Under the pieces are notes generated by a model. The model did no database searches. It was not told the DNA's origin and saw only the letters and a program-made list of their open reading frames with translations. Both the position numbers and the translations under genes were made by a program. DNA of 64,000 nucleotides from Piezodorus guildinii (Eukaryota; Arthropoda; Insecta; Hemiptera; Pentatomidae): positions 105,960,711 through 106,024,710 of the forward strand of contig CM041295.1 in NCBI GenBank assembly GCA_023052935.1, written 5' to 3'. Positions 22,419 to 34,320 of the stretch are shown here, in pieces; position 1 is the stretch's first letter; the number at the start of each line of letters is the position of its first letter.

Positions 22419-23084
22419 AAAAAACAAACCTTTATTTTTCTTACTTCGTGTAACTGCAGAGGAGATATATGCAACTGAATTATTTTTGGATGTCTTGAGC
22501 CTGGCACTAAATTTAAAACCACATTCCGACCGAGCTCCTATTATATTCTCCAGTCATGACATCAGCGATAAGGAATTTGCAAGTGACACATCGAATATGA
22601 CACAGTAAACATGATGATAACAATAATGGACTGACTATTTACAGAACCATAAAGTCACGTTCAATGAATAAACCATAACAATAATGATAAAATCTTGGTT
22701 TATTCGGGGATCCTTTAGAATCACGGGTAGTAAAAAGACTAAGTGTCTGAGAGTAAAATAAAAAAAGTAGAATAAACAAGAAAAAAACTGATCCGAGCTA
22801 TACACGAGTTTAAATCAATTTTTTAATAATAAAATTGCTTTATTGAGAAATAAAACAATCTGCCACTATCTTGGCAACAAGTATTAGGGCTATAAGAAGT
22901 CCATACGTACAGATAAAAAAACAAAAAAACAAGACCAAACAATAATAATAATAAAAAAAATAAAAAGTAATAATAATAATGAATAAATAAAGAAATAACA
23001 TAATATGAAATAAAATAAGTAAACTAACAAGTGGAAAGAAAAAGTAAATAAAATCTTGGCCACATTCATACCTATATACAAAAT
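22419..23084. other. Low-complexity stretch, no gene seen
   Basis: A/T-rich with AAT-rich simple sequence near 22940-22990. The 63-codon minus frame here is Phe/Leu/Ile-only low complexity. Confidence 0.5.
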
Positions 23085-23240
23085 ATTTACATTTTGCCCC
23101 TGGGAACTCCGAATTGAACCCCTACACCCAGAAGTGGATGCAGAGGCACAACACCAGGAGTTCGCAGCGCCTCTCAGTCAGCCGCGTCACCAGTCTAGCC
23201 ATTGGAGGCTGAGTGAGGACGCTAGAGCAACACACACACT
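23085..23240 (-). mobile_element. Putative tRNA-derived SINE fragment
   Basis: A GC-rich patch in AT-rich surroundings. The complement reads CCAATGGCTAGACTGGTGAC then GCGGCTGACTGAGAGGCGCTGC and GAACTCCTGGTG, an A-box/B-box-like pair with tRNA-like spacing, reminiscent of family A (GTGGCTAGCGCGCTAGTC). Only one copy is seen in the window. Confidence 0.35.
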
Positions 23241-23362
23241 CTCAGTAAATCAATTTTAGAATAAAAAATAAAGTTATAAACAAAACTAAATAGATTACGT
23301 TATTTTGAAGAAAACATTTATTTTAGAGTAAATAATATAGCAATTGAAATTATTATTTTCAA

Positions 23363-24090
23363 GAATTGACACATTGATAACCAAAAGGAACTAAAGGACA
23401 TTTTTTTTTTTTTTTACATTTTTAATAAATGTCAAAGTTTATATTTTGACATATTTGTATCCTCATCATTTAGTCTTAAAATCTTCTATTTGATTTTATC
23501 TAGTGAACACTTAAGCCCTATAAAAGTCGATTAAGAAATGCAATAATTGAGACGTTGATTTCCAAAAGATACTAAAGGACATTTTTTACGAAATTGATAT
23601 TTTTACATATTTGTGTTCTCATCAATTACTTTTATCTACATCTCCATTTTAATTTTATCTAATGAACTCTGGAGTTCTTTAAAAACGCGTTTTAGAAATG
23701 CAGTTATTTTCTAAAGGTACTAATTACGCATTTAGTTTCGATCGAAATCATACAGAAACATTTCATTCCACAACTTTAATATAATGCTTTTAATATAGTA
23801 AAAAAATAATTCTAGATTTTAATTATATAAGGGTCACATAAGTTAGTTTAATAATATAGTAACGAGAGAGTTTGGCGCGTCCTGTAAAATTTCCTAGAAT
23901 GGATATAGTACCTTTTGGAAATCAACGCCTCAATTTTCTAAAGGTACTAAATTACACATTTACTTTCGCTCCGAATCATACTAAAACATTTTATTCCATA
24001 ACTTGAATATAGTGTATTTAACATAGTAAAAAAAAAAACAAAAAAAAACAAACTTGATTTTAATGCGAAAAGAATCAAATAAATTGATTT

Positions 24091-24123
<33 letters not shown>

Positions 24124-24195
24124 AGATTTTTGCGTTTCCTGTAAAATGTGATAGAATGGATATAGTACATTCTGGAAATTAACGTATTAATTATA
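23363..24195. mobile_element. Cluster of MITE-G copies
   Basis: A complete copy at 23545-23935 (AATTGAGACGTTGATTTCCA to GGAAATCAACGCCTCAATT) is flanked by a 3'-less partial copy on the left (23363-23544) and a 5'-less copy on the right (23936-24195, ending GGATATAGTACATTCTGGAA). The right copy contains a run of about 33 T at 24090-24122. Head-to-tail spacing suggests tandem amplification or repeated insertion into itself. Confidence 0.8.
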
Positions 24196-24894
24196 TATTT
24201 TATCCATTACCTTCTACAACTTTGGCGGTTAAAAAACATTCTAAAATTTTGAACTTTCCAACGGTATATTATGCATCTATATTACTATTCTTATGTTCGG
24301 GGAAAATTTAAAAAACAATTACCGAAAAAAATATGTTTGCTTATTTTTTCATGTAGATGTTTATCAAATCCTCACATATTCCGTTTTCTATAAATGCTAA
24401 CAACATGAAATGGTTAAATTTTTCGAATCTAAAAAAATAAAAATACTTAAGAGGAAGGAAATTTAAAATACAGGCATTGAAGCCTTGTCGGACTATTTCA
24501 GTAAGAAATAACCAAAAAAATATTAATCGCAGTATGATAATTTTCAAAAAGCCCTTTATTTTCTAAAAATGGTAACAAATAAAACTAAAAAAAAACCATT
24601 CACGTTCATGGAAAGAGACCTTAGGATCATATACGTGTTATTTCACTTACAAAGAGGGTGGATTCTGATTTGGTATGAGAGTTATTCAATTGGTATTTAA
24701 ATATTTATTAAGTGGTATTTAGCGACCAGAATAAATAAATAATCATTAACTTGGTGAAAAGTATTTATTTTTTTTTTCACGCTTAAAAAGAAAATTATTT
24801 AAAAATATTTCATACAAAATATTTTTGCACGAAATATTCACAATAGTCATGTATGATGGCCAGTGAACACAGCCACTACGACAGTTTAAAAACT
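24196..24894. repeat. High-copy repeat fragment, inverted
   Basis: AACTTTCCAACGGTATATTATGCATCTATATTAC near 24260 is the complement of a conserved block in the 0.9-kb repeat (compare 27950-27985). The rest is AT-rich with no gene. Confidence 0.55.
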
Positions 24895-25265
24895 GATTTT
24901 TCAAAAGATACTGTAGGAAATGTTTTACCACATTGATATGTTGACATATTTGTATTTTAATTGTTTCGTTGTATGAAAAGCTGTCATCCGATGTTATCTA
25001 AAAAACACTAATGTTGTTTGAACATCTATGAAGTAATTATTTCCGAAATGTACAAATAAAACACTTTATTTCGTCATAAATCGTGGTAAAACTTCTTCCA
25101 GATGGTGAAAACGATGTTACCAACACACTGAAAAAAAATTATATATTCTAACGCGAAAAAATGCTATTTTAATTTATTATAATTTAGTGAGATACTTTCG
25201 CGCTTTCTGAACAATATCAAAAAATGGATACAGTAACTTTTGCAAAGCAACATCTCATCCGTTAA
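24895..25265. mobile_element. MITE-G, diverged copy
   Basis: Left end TTTTTCAAAAGATACTGTAG and right end AATGGATACAGTAACTTTTG...CATCTCATCC are diverged MITE-G termini. The interior GATGTTACCAACACACTGAA matches the copy near 6550. Confidence 0.6.
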
Positions 25266-25589
25266 TTTCTTGTTAATAATTCTTGAATGGACTTTCTCAA
25301 TGTTGTAATGAATATGGAATAAAATCAGTATTTATTGTTTCAATCCTGAGAAGAAAAAATACATAAACGTACCGAACGCTGTTTATGTTCACGTTTAAGA
25401 AGTAAATTAAAAAAAAAAACAATGTCAGAAACTACATAGATAACCACAATCCAATCCCTGAAACGTGCTCTTACGACAATTACAAGACATATGATTAATG
25501 TAAAAAGCTCCCATATTCCACGGTTCTTGTGAAAGATTTTTGTTGAGCGTTATTACGTAATTTCATTTATTTATTTATTTTTTTAAATT

Positions 25590-26335
25590 TCACTTACCTA
25601 TATTTGAGATATAGCGATCGTGAAAACATACGAACAGCAGTTTTCAACGGAAATACACGTTTCAAGGTCCCTTGAGTCCAAATAACTAAGTCCAGCAAAA
25701 AGGTCAACGTGTATGTGGTAAGTATAGCGCGAAATTACGAAAAAATGAAATTTTATATTGAAGAAAGCTATACTCCCGAGTTGTTACACCAACTTTATCA
25801 CCGAAATCGGCTGACGGGAAGTTCTAATTTATACCATGCATTTTGCACCTTTTTACGATTTTCTTAAAAATGGCTCCTACGGTTTTGATTATTGTCATTA
25901 TCTAGGTGTAAAATTTAATAGGTTTCAATATCATGTAGGTTTCATTCTGATTTAAATAGTCTGACAGGGCTTGAATGCCAATATCTAAAGTACCGTAAGT
26001 AAAATCAACCATGTCATTTTTACTTTCACTTACCTATACATGGAATATATAGTAAAGGAAATAATTCTGATCGTGAAAATTTTCGAATTCCTGTTTTCAA
26101 CGCATATACACATTTTAGGGTTCCCTGAGTCCAAATGACCAAGTCCTAAAAAGGTCTGTGTGTGTGGTAAGTCCAGCGCAAAAACGAAAAGTCCTATGTC
26201 ACTGAAATTTCATATTTAAGACAACTTTTTCATAAAAATTATTATTATTATTAAAATTATTATTATTATTGATTAAAAATTATTATTAAAATTTATTTAA
26301 AATAGATTAAAAATTATTATTAAAATTATTTATTC
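25590..26335 (+). repeat. High-copy 0.9-kb repeat, two truncated starts in tandem
   Basis: TTTCACTTACCTATATTTGA at about 25591 and CTTTCACTTACCTATACATG at about 26031 both begin the repeat's hairpin end, followed by GATCGTGAAAA...GAATTC and the TTTTGATTAxxx body. The second copy ends in an (ATT)n-rich tract at 26235-26335. Confidence 0.75.
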
Positions 26336-26339
26336 TGTT

Positions 26340-26545
26340 AATTCAGTCGGGGGGGTGGGGCGACCCTAGGATATGGAGACCCTCCTGGGGCAGACCCAGC
26401 CTCTATAAAGTGGGTACCCAAATTAATTGGGGAAAAACCTGGCGGCAATCACCTCATTGCACTTCCGTTGGCCTAGAAACAGTACGAATCTCTATATGTA
26501 CTGAGCCCAAGACCCTTCATGGGTTGTAGTGGCACAGGTTTTTTT
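26340..26545. repeat. GC-rich dispersed repeat of unknown class
   Basis: G-run (GGGGGGGTGGGG) followed by GGAGACCCTCCTGGGGCAGA and ending CAAGACCCTTCATGGGTTGT. The last block recurs inverted at 36250-36285 and 36480-36525 (ATGAAGGGTCTTGGGTTCA, ATGAAGGGTCTTTGGTTCAG). Probably a 3' region of a retroelement; no protein was recognised. Confidence 0.5.
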
Positions 26546-26554
26546 TTTTCATAA

Positions 26555-27255
26555 AAATCAACTAACGAGAAGAGCCAGTTTATACCATAAATTTTGCACC
26601 TATTTACGATTTTCTCGAAAATGACTCTAACGATTTTGATTAAACTCGCTATACCGATGTAAAATTGGACGGGCTTTAATGGCATGTAGGTTTTATTCTG
26701 ATTAAAATAGTCTGGCAGGGCTTAAATGCCGATATTTCAAAATTTCTTCCTCTAAAGTACTTTTAATTTTGTAGCTTTTATAAAATTGATATTATCATTT
26801 GATTAGCGTTGCTAAAAAACAGTTATAAGAACATATAAGTTGAACGAATTCGATATCCAACTAAAGGAGAAAACTGCAAAAAATATTTTTTGTATGCAAT
26901 TTTTTTATTTTAGAACTTAAAAACAGTAATATACATGTTTAATAAACCGTTAGAATGCTAAATATTTTAGAAAAAATATTATCTTATACATACTGTTGTA
27001 AAATTTAACGGAGAGTGATGAAAAGCCGATAAAACTAATAAAATATACTAATAACACTAAACTAATAAAATATATTATTGTCGTAGATAATATAATAGAT
27101 TATTATTTATTAAAACACGTGTTTCTTTTAAAATCCAATTTAAATAATTCTTTAATAATTTATTTTCGTATCTAAATTTGTTAAATAATTCTTGAATTGA
27201 TATAAATAAAGAAGGTAAGTGAAAGTCGTGTGTTGCCCGCATCAGATTTTTTAGG
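26555..27255 (+). repeat. High-copy 0.9-kb repeat, copy with intact end
   Basis: The body from AAAAATCAACTAACGAGAAG runs to GGTAAGTGAAAGTCGTGTGT at 27214-27233 and TTGCCCGC. It includes the conserved TAGTATACATGTTTAATAAACCGTTAGAA-type block. Non-coding. Confidence 0.8.
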
Positions 27256-27326
27256 ATTGTTATGGCTAAATATATAAGTTGAGCGGATTTCATAACCGCC
27301 TAAAAGAGAAAAGGACAAAATATTAC

Positions 27327-27448
27327 TTTCACATACTATATATAGTAAGGGAAAGTATTGCGATCGTAAAAATTTTCGAATTCCAGTTTTCAACGGAAAT
27401 ACACGTTTTAGGGTCCCCTGAGTCCAAATAACCAAGTCCCGCAAAAAG

Positions 27449-27490
<42 letters not shown>

Positions 27491-28225
27491 TAACTCCCGG
27501 GCGGAAACGGTAAGTCCTATGAAACTGAAATTTCATATTTAAGACAACTATACGCCCGAGACGTGACAAAACTTTTTTCATCAAAATGAGCTTACCAGAA
27601 GAGGCACTTTATACCATGCATTTTGCACCTTTTTTCGATTTTCTCAAAAACGGTTCCAACGATTTTGATTAAACTCGCTATATCGATGTAAAATTGAATG
27701 GGCTTTAATATCATGTTGGTTTTATTTGGATAAAAATGGTCTGACAGGGCTTAAATGGCGATATTTTAAATTTTCTTCTTCTAAAGTACCTTTAATTTCG
27801 TAGATTCAATAATAATAACTAAATTATTTGTTAACGCTGATGAAAAACAGGTAAATATATAAATTCGATACCCAACTAAAGGAGAAAACAGAAAAAATAT
27901 TTTTTTAATGCAATTTTTCGTTTTTTAACATAAGAGCAGTAATATACATGTATGATATACCGTTGGAAAGCTAAAGATTTTAGAAAAAATATCAAGCTTT
28001 TAGAAGTTAATAGAGAGTGATGAGAAGAAGATAAAACTAACTGATTATTTTAGATTAGAATATAATAGATTTTTTAATAAAACATGTTTCTATATAAATT
28101 CAATTTGATTAATGCCTTAATAGTTTCACGTATTTTTATCTCTAACTGTATTTGAAAATTCTTTCATTGATTTTAAAAATCGAGGTGAGTGAAAGTCATG
28201 TGTTGTCCGCACCAGATTTTTTTTA
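27327..28225 (+). repeat. High-copy 0.9-kb repeat, near-complete reference copy
   Basis: Starts at a small hairpin TACTATATATAGTA (27332-27345) followed by GGGAAAGTATTGCGATCG, contains a (GT)n tract at 27452-27489, and ends GTGAGTGAAAGTCATGTGTTG then a T run. No open frame and no long terminal inverted repeat, only a short ACTTTCACTTACC-like similarity between the ends. The class of element is not assigned. Confidence 0.85.
27452..27489. repeat. (GT)n microsatellite
   Basis: About 18 GT units inside the high-copy repeat. Shorter GT stretches occur at the same internal position in other copies (about 26155, 32390), so the tract is an expandable part of the repeat. Confidence 0.95.
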
Positions 28226-28249
28226 ATGTAATAAATACTTTTTTTTTTA

Positions 28250-28440
28250 TCCTAAGAACTGTAATATAGATGTATAATATACTGTTGGAAAACTGAATAT
28301 TTTAGCAAAAATATTATCTTATATACAAAGTTGTAAAGCGACCAATAGAGCCCAAACTTATTACTGATTATTATACGTAACTATTTAATACTGCATAAAC
28401 TGGATAAACGTTTCATTTGAATTAACTTAAAACTTTTTAT
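28250..28440 (+). repeat. High-copy repeat, 5' part of an interrupted copy
   Basis: CTGTAATATAGATGTATAAT onward matches the reference copy. It is broken at 28440 by a LINE insertion and resumes at 29701-29800, ending GGTAAGTGAAAGTCGTGTGT at 29764. Confidence 0.8.
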
Positions 28441-28442
28441 AT

Positions 28443-28754
28443 TTGGAAAACTCATCCTATAGTCTTCATGATAATGAAATATGTAGCAGCTTTAAACAGT
28501 ACATAACTAATAGCCTTCAACATCTCCTTCTCCACTGCCAGTCATCTGATGAATATAGAAGAAGGTACCTACTCCAGTACATTAATAACTCATCACCTTA
28601 TGAAAATATAGAGAATATTGTGAACATTGATAGCATCAAAAAATTGGCTAATATTTATCTGTTTTTACTATCAATATCAAATATATACTCTTCTAGTGAA
28701 AATTATATATTACCACTAATAAATCAAAAAGAAAAACATATATTTAATAGTTAA
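28443..28754 (+). pseudogene. LINE C-terminal fragment with HLLLHC knuckle
   Basis: 103 codons with SLQHLLLHCQSSDEYRRRYLL, the degenerate C..H....C finger found at the C-terminus of several LINE polyproteins, followed by an Ile/Asn-rich tail. The 3' sequence reaches AATAAACCTATTGTATTTGT at about 28847. The family is uncertain. Confidence 0.5.
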
Positions 28755-28904
28755 GACTTAGGAGTGTATTATTAATTTAATGGAATATAATCTGATATAG
28801 TATGCTATTTTATGTATTATGTATTTCTACTACGATAGGCGGAAAATAAACCTATTGTATTTGTATATATTTGTACAAGATTATTTCCTTTGACAAATAA
28901 ATAT

Positions 28905-29700
28905 CTATCATAAAGACTTATGAAATGTTTCATTAGATTCATCTTCGGGGTCCCTAGGCGCTCCAGCGTTTCTGACAGGTATGCCGAGTTGAAGCGGCTC
29001 AATCCTGTTTCCCGGCGAAAGTATTTCTTGGGAGTTTTTCTATTCCGTACTTTCAATACCAAAAATCCATCCTACATTCTTGACCTACTCATCCCTTGTT
29101 CATCGGTACATTCGTTTAATACAAGATCCCAGTCCACTAACCTATATATTCCTTTTCATCAAACATCATCCTTTAAAAAATCATTTAGTTTGCGTGCCAC
29201 ATCGTTCTGGAATTCCATACCTACCTCTATACGCAAAGCACCTTCTTTAACCTCATTTAAAAGCAAACTGTTCCTTCATCTCCTCAACCATCCATCTACA
29301 GATTGATTGTAAACAAAACGCTAGAATAGTGGTCATGTCACATTCTAAAATGAGGACCACAACAAATATGTAAACAATGTTTTAGATATATATTCACCTT
29401 TCTCTTTCTTTCTTCTGTTTTTCTCGGTGACCTTATTATACCATAAGAAGCACAATAGTAATATATCTTCAGATACACATTAATGATTATATAATTATAA
29501 ACATATACACATACTAAGTAATCGTAGTTATTTATTTAACTTTATTTATTCTTATTTTTAAATAATATTATATCTTAAGTTTGTATTTCTTTTATGTTTT
29601 TGTTTCTGTGCCAGACACAAGCCAAAGTTTTGTACTTTTCTGTTATTCTTAGGGGACTGAAGGTCCCAGAATAAAATTTACTTTCTTTCTTTCTATCTAA
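28905..29700 (+). mobile_element. LINE family B (CR1/L2-like) 3' end
   Basis: Encodes FIRFIFGVPRRSSVS, RRKYFLGVFLFRT, SYILDLLIPCSS and ATSFWNSIPTSIR (28920-29306), the C-terminal region shared with 56253-56711. The 3' UTR ends with GTTATTCTTAGGGGACTGAA...CCCAGAATAAAA, also found at 59430-59455. 5'-truncated. Confidence 0.88.
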
Positions 29701-29804
29701 AACTTAAAACTTTTTACAAATTTTATTTTATTTCATATTTCTAAAATTGATTTCAACAGCCAAGGTAAGTGAAAGTCGTGTGTTGCCCGCACCAGATTTT
29801 TTTT

Positions 29805-30425
29805 TTAGTTCATGTCTAAAAGAAAAATTTTCGGTACCCTAATTACTATGTTGTTGTTTTTTCCAAACTATTTTTCTATTAAATATCGTGTAGAGAAAGC
29901 CAATTGGAGATTTATTTAGTTTTCTTGGCAGACTATTAATAAAAGTGAGGTTGGCAAAGCGTTATAAAAAGGAATACATTGACCCTCCACTAGGCAGTGC
30001 AGGCTCGGACCGCAAGGAATCTAACATCCCGTTCCCCGCGATCTTCCTTAAACGCCGGACGTCTATTTTATTTCATGTCTCCGAAAAATACATATTTTAA
30101 TAAGAATTATTTTTTAAAAAAAATCTTGTATGCGTAACATCTAAAATCAGTTGAATAAATTAAAGTAAAATGTTCAAGTAGAAAAAAAGATTTATATCGA
30201 GCTTCGATGAAACATTTTATAGTATATTACATAATATAATAATAGCAATTATACTTTAGACCAGTATATCTCAACAGAAATTGGTACTTATGCATCATCA
30301 GCACGCCATGAAACCTACCTCCTTAACTCCGTTACCTAGTGTGACCTTTTAGGACTTGTCTGTTTTGTGAGTTGTTTATGCTTGTGTGAATTGCCTGTTG
30401 GCACTTTTGTTTTAGAAGGAGTAAC
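29805..30425. other. No gene seen; one GC-rich patch
   Basis: 29985-30062 (GGCTCGGACCGCAAGGAATC, CCCGTTCCCCGCGATCTTCC) stands out from the AT-rich flanks but matches nothing recognised. Confidence 0.4.
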
Positions 30426-30429
30426 ACTT

Positions 30430-31010
30430 TGGTAATGCCGTCAGAAGAAGAGTCCATTAAATATATGGAAAACTATGGAATAATTCCGAAAATTAATTAT
30501 TGTCCATAAATGAAATTATGCAAGAAAAAGAGATGGAGGTGTAATCGTGGCAGCTACAGGACGATGACTTCGGTGAGAATAGGGAAATGGTTAGAGAGCT
30601 CCCGAATAAATATTTCTATAGGCTTGAATAGAGAGGGCCAGAGATGCTTTTGCAAAATGTCAAAAATTTTCATATGGTTCATATGAACTATCACTGCCAA
30701 CTAAGATCAGCCTATTGAAGTGGTACTAGTGAATTGAAGTAGGACTAACTAAAGCTTCCTGTGCGAAACTTGAGTCGTTTGAGATGTGTTTATATCGACG
30801 TATTTTAAGAATTCCATGGACCGATCATATCACCAATGTTAGGATCTTAGAAAGAATGGGTAATGAAGAGGAGCTGCTATTTCTCGTTAGCTGATGTTTC
30901 CTCCCTAAGCGTTGAGAATCGGACTATGGGTCATATGAACTTTTTTGTTCCACTTAAGGTCACAATATAACGAGACATTAATGAGACACCCTGTATATAC
31001 ATATAACAAA
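30430..31010 (+). mobile_element. RTE-like LINE fragment
   Basis: 30760-30895 reads AKLESFEMCLYRRILRIPWT then DHITNVRILERM, the classic LINE C-terminal motif (FEMW.YRR.L.I.W.D...N..VL..M). The preceding few hundred bases are probably a decayed part of the same element. It ends in GAGACACCCTGTATAT, a sequence often found at ends of insect interspersed repeats. Confidence 0.8.
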
Positions 31011-31384
31011 AATAATAAACGATTTCTTCAAGTTACAAAATATTTAAACAAAATTTAATGAAAATAATTAGAAAAAGGATAGAAAAATGGAATAAACATC
31101 GAAAAATATATGTGAGAAATTAATGTATTGAATACAGTTCAAATAAGCCTTAGTTAGACGGCGTCATTTCGGGAAGGAGAGAGGTACTAAAGAAGAAGAT
31201 ATTTGAATAAATAAAATGATGGAGCAAGGCGGATGTTTGATGGTAGGGAATTTCAAAGCTGGTAGAACTGGCATACACACACCTTTTTGTAAGACTAGAT
31301 TATTGGGACTTAAAGGACCTTAAAAGATGAGGAATAAATATATCTTAAAACTAAATACACTATCTTCAGTCTATCTCCGAACAC

Positions 31385-31640
31385 CCCAACAGACTTAAAC
31401 CTAAACAAAATCAGCAAAGAAGATAGTCCAAGCTACCTAGAAATATTTTTAGACCCGCGACTCGCATGGAAAAAACAAATAGAAAAAAATATTGTCAAGG
31501 CAAGTAAGAGACCAGCCCTTATGAAAAAGATAGCAGGCTCTTATTGGGGAGAGGATAACCAGACCCTCCTGCAGGCTATATCAATAAACAGGGCTCCAGC
31601 AAATGGTGCATACTATTCAGGGAAAACATCTAAAGGGAGT
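31385..31640 (+). mobile_element. LINE family D fragment
   Basis: The frame reads PSYLEIFLDPRLAWKKQIE, then KRPALMKKIAGSYWGEDNQT, the linker downstream of the reverse-transcriptase domain in jockey/CR1-like LINEs (YLG..LD..L.W...I...K.......LAG..WG). Truncated at both ends. Confidence 0.7.
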
Positions 31641-31912
31641 TTTTTCAACTTGTTTTATTTGCTAATAAACCTTATTAATTCTACTATCTATAACATAAAA
31701 TGTTAGAGAAGCAATTGGAATTTGAAGAAAGGCGCATGAAGTGATTTTTTCAGACAATAATTACTATTGTTAAATTGTTTAATTTAAAAAAAAAATGCCC
31801 ATGGAAGCCCTAAGCAATCCTTTTCTTATTATATATATTTTTTTAAATTTTGATATCGATATTTAGAAGGGAGGTAAATGAATGTCGAGTATCACGCGCA
31901 CCAGATTTTTTT
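31641..31912 (+). repeat. High-copy repeat, diverged 3' end
   Basis: Ends GGGAGGTAAATGAATGTCGA...GCGCACCAGATTTTTT, a variant of the conserved terminus. Confidence 0.6.
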
Positions 31913-32284
31913 TTTTTGTTTTCTAAAAATGTGAAAGAACTTGTAATCTACGAGACTACAGTCTACTGAAACTAGGTCGCTGATCGATGAGCACAAGGCA
32001 CTGTCCAAATTTACTCTTATTCGAGAATAGGTTTTAGTGGCGATTTAATTCTATCGATTAGGCAAAACCAAATCTTTGAAATTATCAGTTATTTTATTTT
32101 CACATTATTCTTTTACTTTTTGAGGAATGAGTCAGGTTTCCTCATCCGTTACGGTAACAATGGGAGCGTAAAAAATAACAAGGTCGAAAAGCTATCTCAA
32201 CTTCAACACGGCGTGGATCTTAAACATTTCCCGAGCACGTCTGTTGTCTTTCTCCTAATAGAAAGTTGATAAACATATTTTTAT

Positions 32285-33122
32285 TTCCACTTAATGTATA
32301 GTAAGGGAAAGTAATACGATCGTGAAAATTTTCGAATTCCAATTTAGGGTCCCCTGAGTCCAAATGACCAAATCCCTCAAAAAGGTCTGTGTGTGTGTTT
32401 CCGTGTGTGGTGACTCCAGCGCAAAAACTAAAAGTGCTAAAAAACTGAAATTTCATATTTAAGACAACTATACACCCGAGATATTACAGCAACTTTTTCA
32501 TAAAAATCAGCTAACCAGAAGAGCAACTTTATACCATGCATTTTGCATATTTTTGCAATTTTCTCAAAAACGGCTCTAACGATTACGATTAAACTCGCTA
32601 TATCAATTTTAAATGTAATGAATGGGCATTAATATCATGTTGGTTCCATTCTGATTGAAATTGTCTGATGGGGCTTAAATGCCGATATTTTAAATTTTCT
32701 TCCTCTAAATTACCTTTAATTTTGTACATTCTACAAAAATAACCATATTATCTTGTTACCATTGATAAAAAACAGGTAAATATATAAGTTGAACGAATTT
32801 GATATCCAACTACAGGAGAAAACTGCAAAAAATATTTGTTTAATGCGATTTTTCGTTTTTGAACATAAAAACAGAAATGTAGATGTATAATATACTGTTG
32901 AAAAGCTAAATATTTTAGAAAAAATATTATCTTATACACAAGCTTGTAAAAGTTAATAAGGAGTGATGAAAAGCCGATAAAACTAACTGATTATTTTCAA
33001 TAATAATATAATGGGATTTTTTAATAAAACACATGTTTCTATAGAAATTCAATTAAATTAATTCTTTATTAGTTTTACTCATTTTTATTTCCAACTGAAT
33101 TTAAAAATTCCTTAACCGATTT
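32285..33122 (+). repeat. High-copy repeat, copy f
   Basis: Hairpin end GTATAGTAAGGGAAAGTAAT (32296) to TTCCTTAACCGATTTC (33122), where it fuses to the next copy without its own terminus. Confidence 0.85.
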
Positions 33123-33856
33123 CGGGCGGAATAAGTCCTATGAAACTGAAATTTCATATTTAAGACAACTATACGCCCGAGACGAGACAAAACTTTTTTC
33201 ATCAAAATGAGCTTACCAGAAGAGGCACTTTATACCATGCATTTTGCACCTTTTTTCGATTTTCTCAAAAACGGTTCCGACGATTTTGATTAAACTCGTT
33301 ATATCGATGTAAAATTTAATGTGCTTTAATATCATGTAGGTTTTATTTGGATAAAAATGGTCTGACAGTGCTTAAATGCCGATATTTTAAATTTTCTTCC
33401 CCTAAAGTACCTTTAATTTCGTAGATTCAATAATAATAATTAAATTATCTTGTTAACGCTGATGAAAAACAGGTAAATAATATAAATTGAATAAATTCGA
33501 TACCCAACTAAAGGAGAAAACAGAAAAAATATTTTTTTAATGCAATTTTTCGTTTTTGAACATAAGAGCAGTAATATACATGTATGATATACCGTTGGAA
33601 AGCTAAATATTTTAGAAAAAATATCAAGCTTTTAGAAGTTAATAGAGAGTGATGAGAAGAAGATAAAACTAACTGATTATTTTCGATAATAATATAATGG
33701 GATTTTTTAATAAAACACATGTTTCTATAGAAATTCAATTTAATTAATTCTTTATTAGTTTTACTCATTTTTATTTCCAACTGAATTTAAAAATTCCTTA
33801 ACCGATTTCAACAACGGCGGTAAGTGAAAGTCGTGTGTTGCTCGCACCAGATTTTT
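33123..33856 (+). repeat. High-copy repeat, mosaic copy g
   Basis: 33123-33660 follows the 27509-28040 copy (ACGGTTCC.ACGATTTTGA, AAGCTTTTAGAAGTTAATAG, GATGAGAAGAAGATAAAAC), while 33675-33810 follows copy f (TATAATGGGATTTTTTAATA, CCTTAACCGATTTC). Ends with GGTAAGTGAAAGTCGTGTGT at 33819. Confidence 0.8.
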
Positions 33857-34040
33857 ACTTACCTAATGAGGGATAGTAATGTGACCATGAAAATTTTCGA
33901 ACTCGGGTTTTTAACAGAAATACACGTATTAAGTCTCGCTTAGAGTCCAAACAACAAAGTCTCGCTAGTCAGTTACAATGGTCAGTGTATATGAGTTAGG
34001 TCTAGTCTTACTGAAATTTCATATTTAAAAAGAAATATAT

Positions 34041-34320
34041 GGGGGAGCCCGTGGCTGTGTGGTACGTCTACCAGGACAAAAGTTGTGAGTTCAAATCCCG
34101 GGAGGACTTATTCAAGCATGCTATTAAATGGGAATTCACTCAAAACCTTCCCACGGGTATGTGAGTCACGTCAGACTACTGATGGCTACTCACAAAAATA
34201 GGCGTAAGGAGTAATAACCCAAACCCTATAAAATATCATCGAGAATCGCGATGTAGAATCTTAAGAAACCATACCGCGTTGCCAAGTATCTTAAAGGCCT
34301 GTCGCGCCGATCGAAAAACA
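34041..34320 (+). mobile_element. tRNA-derived SINE, family A, copy 2
   Basis: GGGGGAGCCCGTGGCTGTGT, a B-box-like GTTGTGAGTTCAAATCCCGG about 40 bases on, then CCCACGGGTATGTGAGTC and TACTCACAAAAAT as in the other copies. Confidence 0.82.

Larger units (their letters stand above)
28440..29700 (+). mobile_element. Composite LINE insertion between 16-bp direct repeats
   Basis: AACTTAAAACTTTTTA occurs at 28424-28439 and 29701-29716, flanking the segment exactly inside one copy of the high-copy repeat. The insert holds two different LINE 3' ends in the same orientation: a first LINE tail (28440-28870) and a family-B tail (28905-29700). Confidence 0.75.

Noticed and set aside
22890..23081. 63-codon minus-strand frame resembling a membrane protein
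   Set aside because: Consists of AAT/ATA simple-sequence translation.
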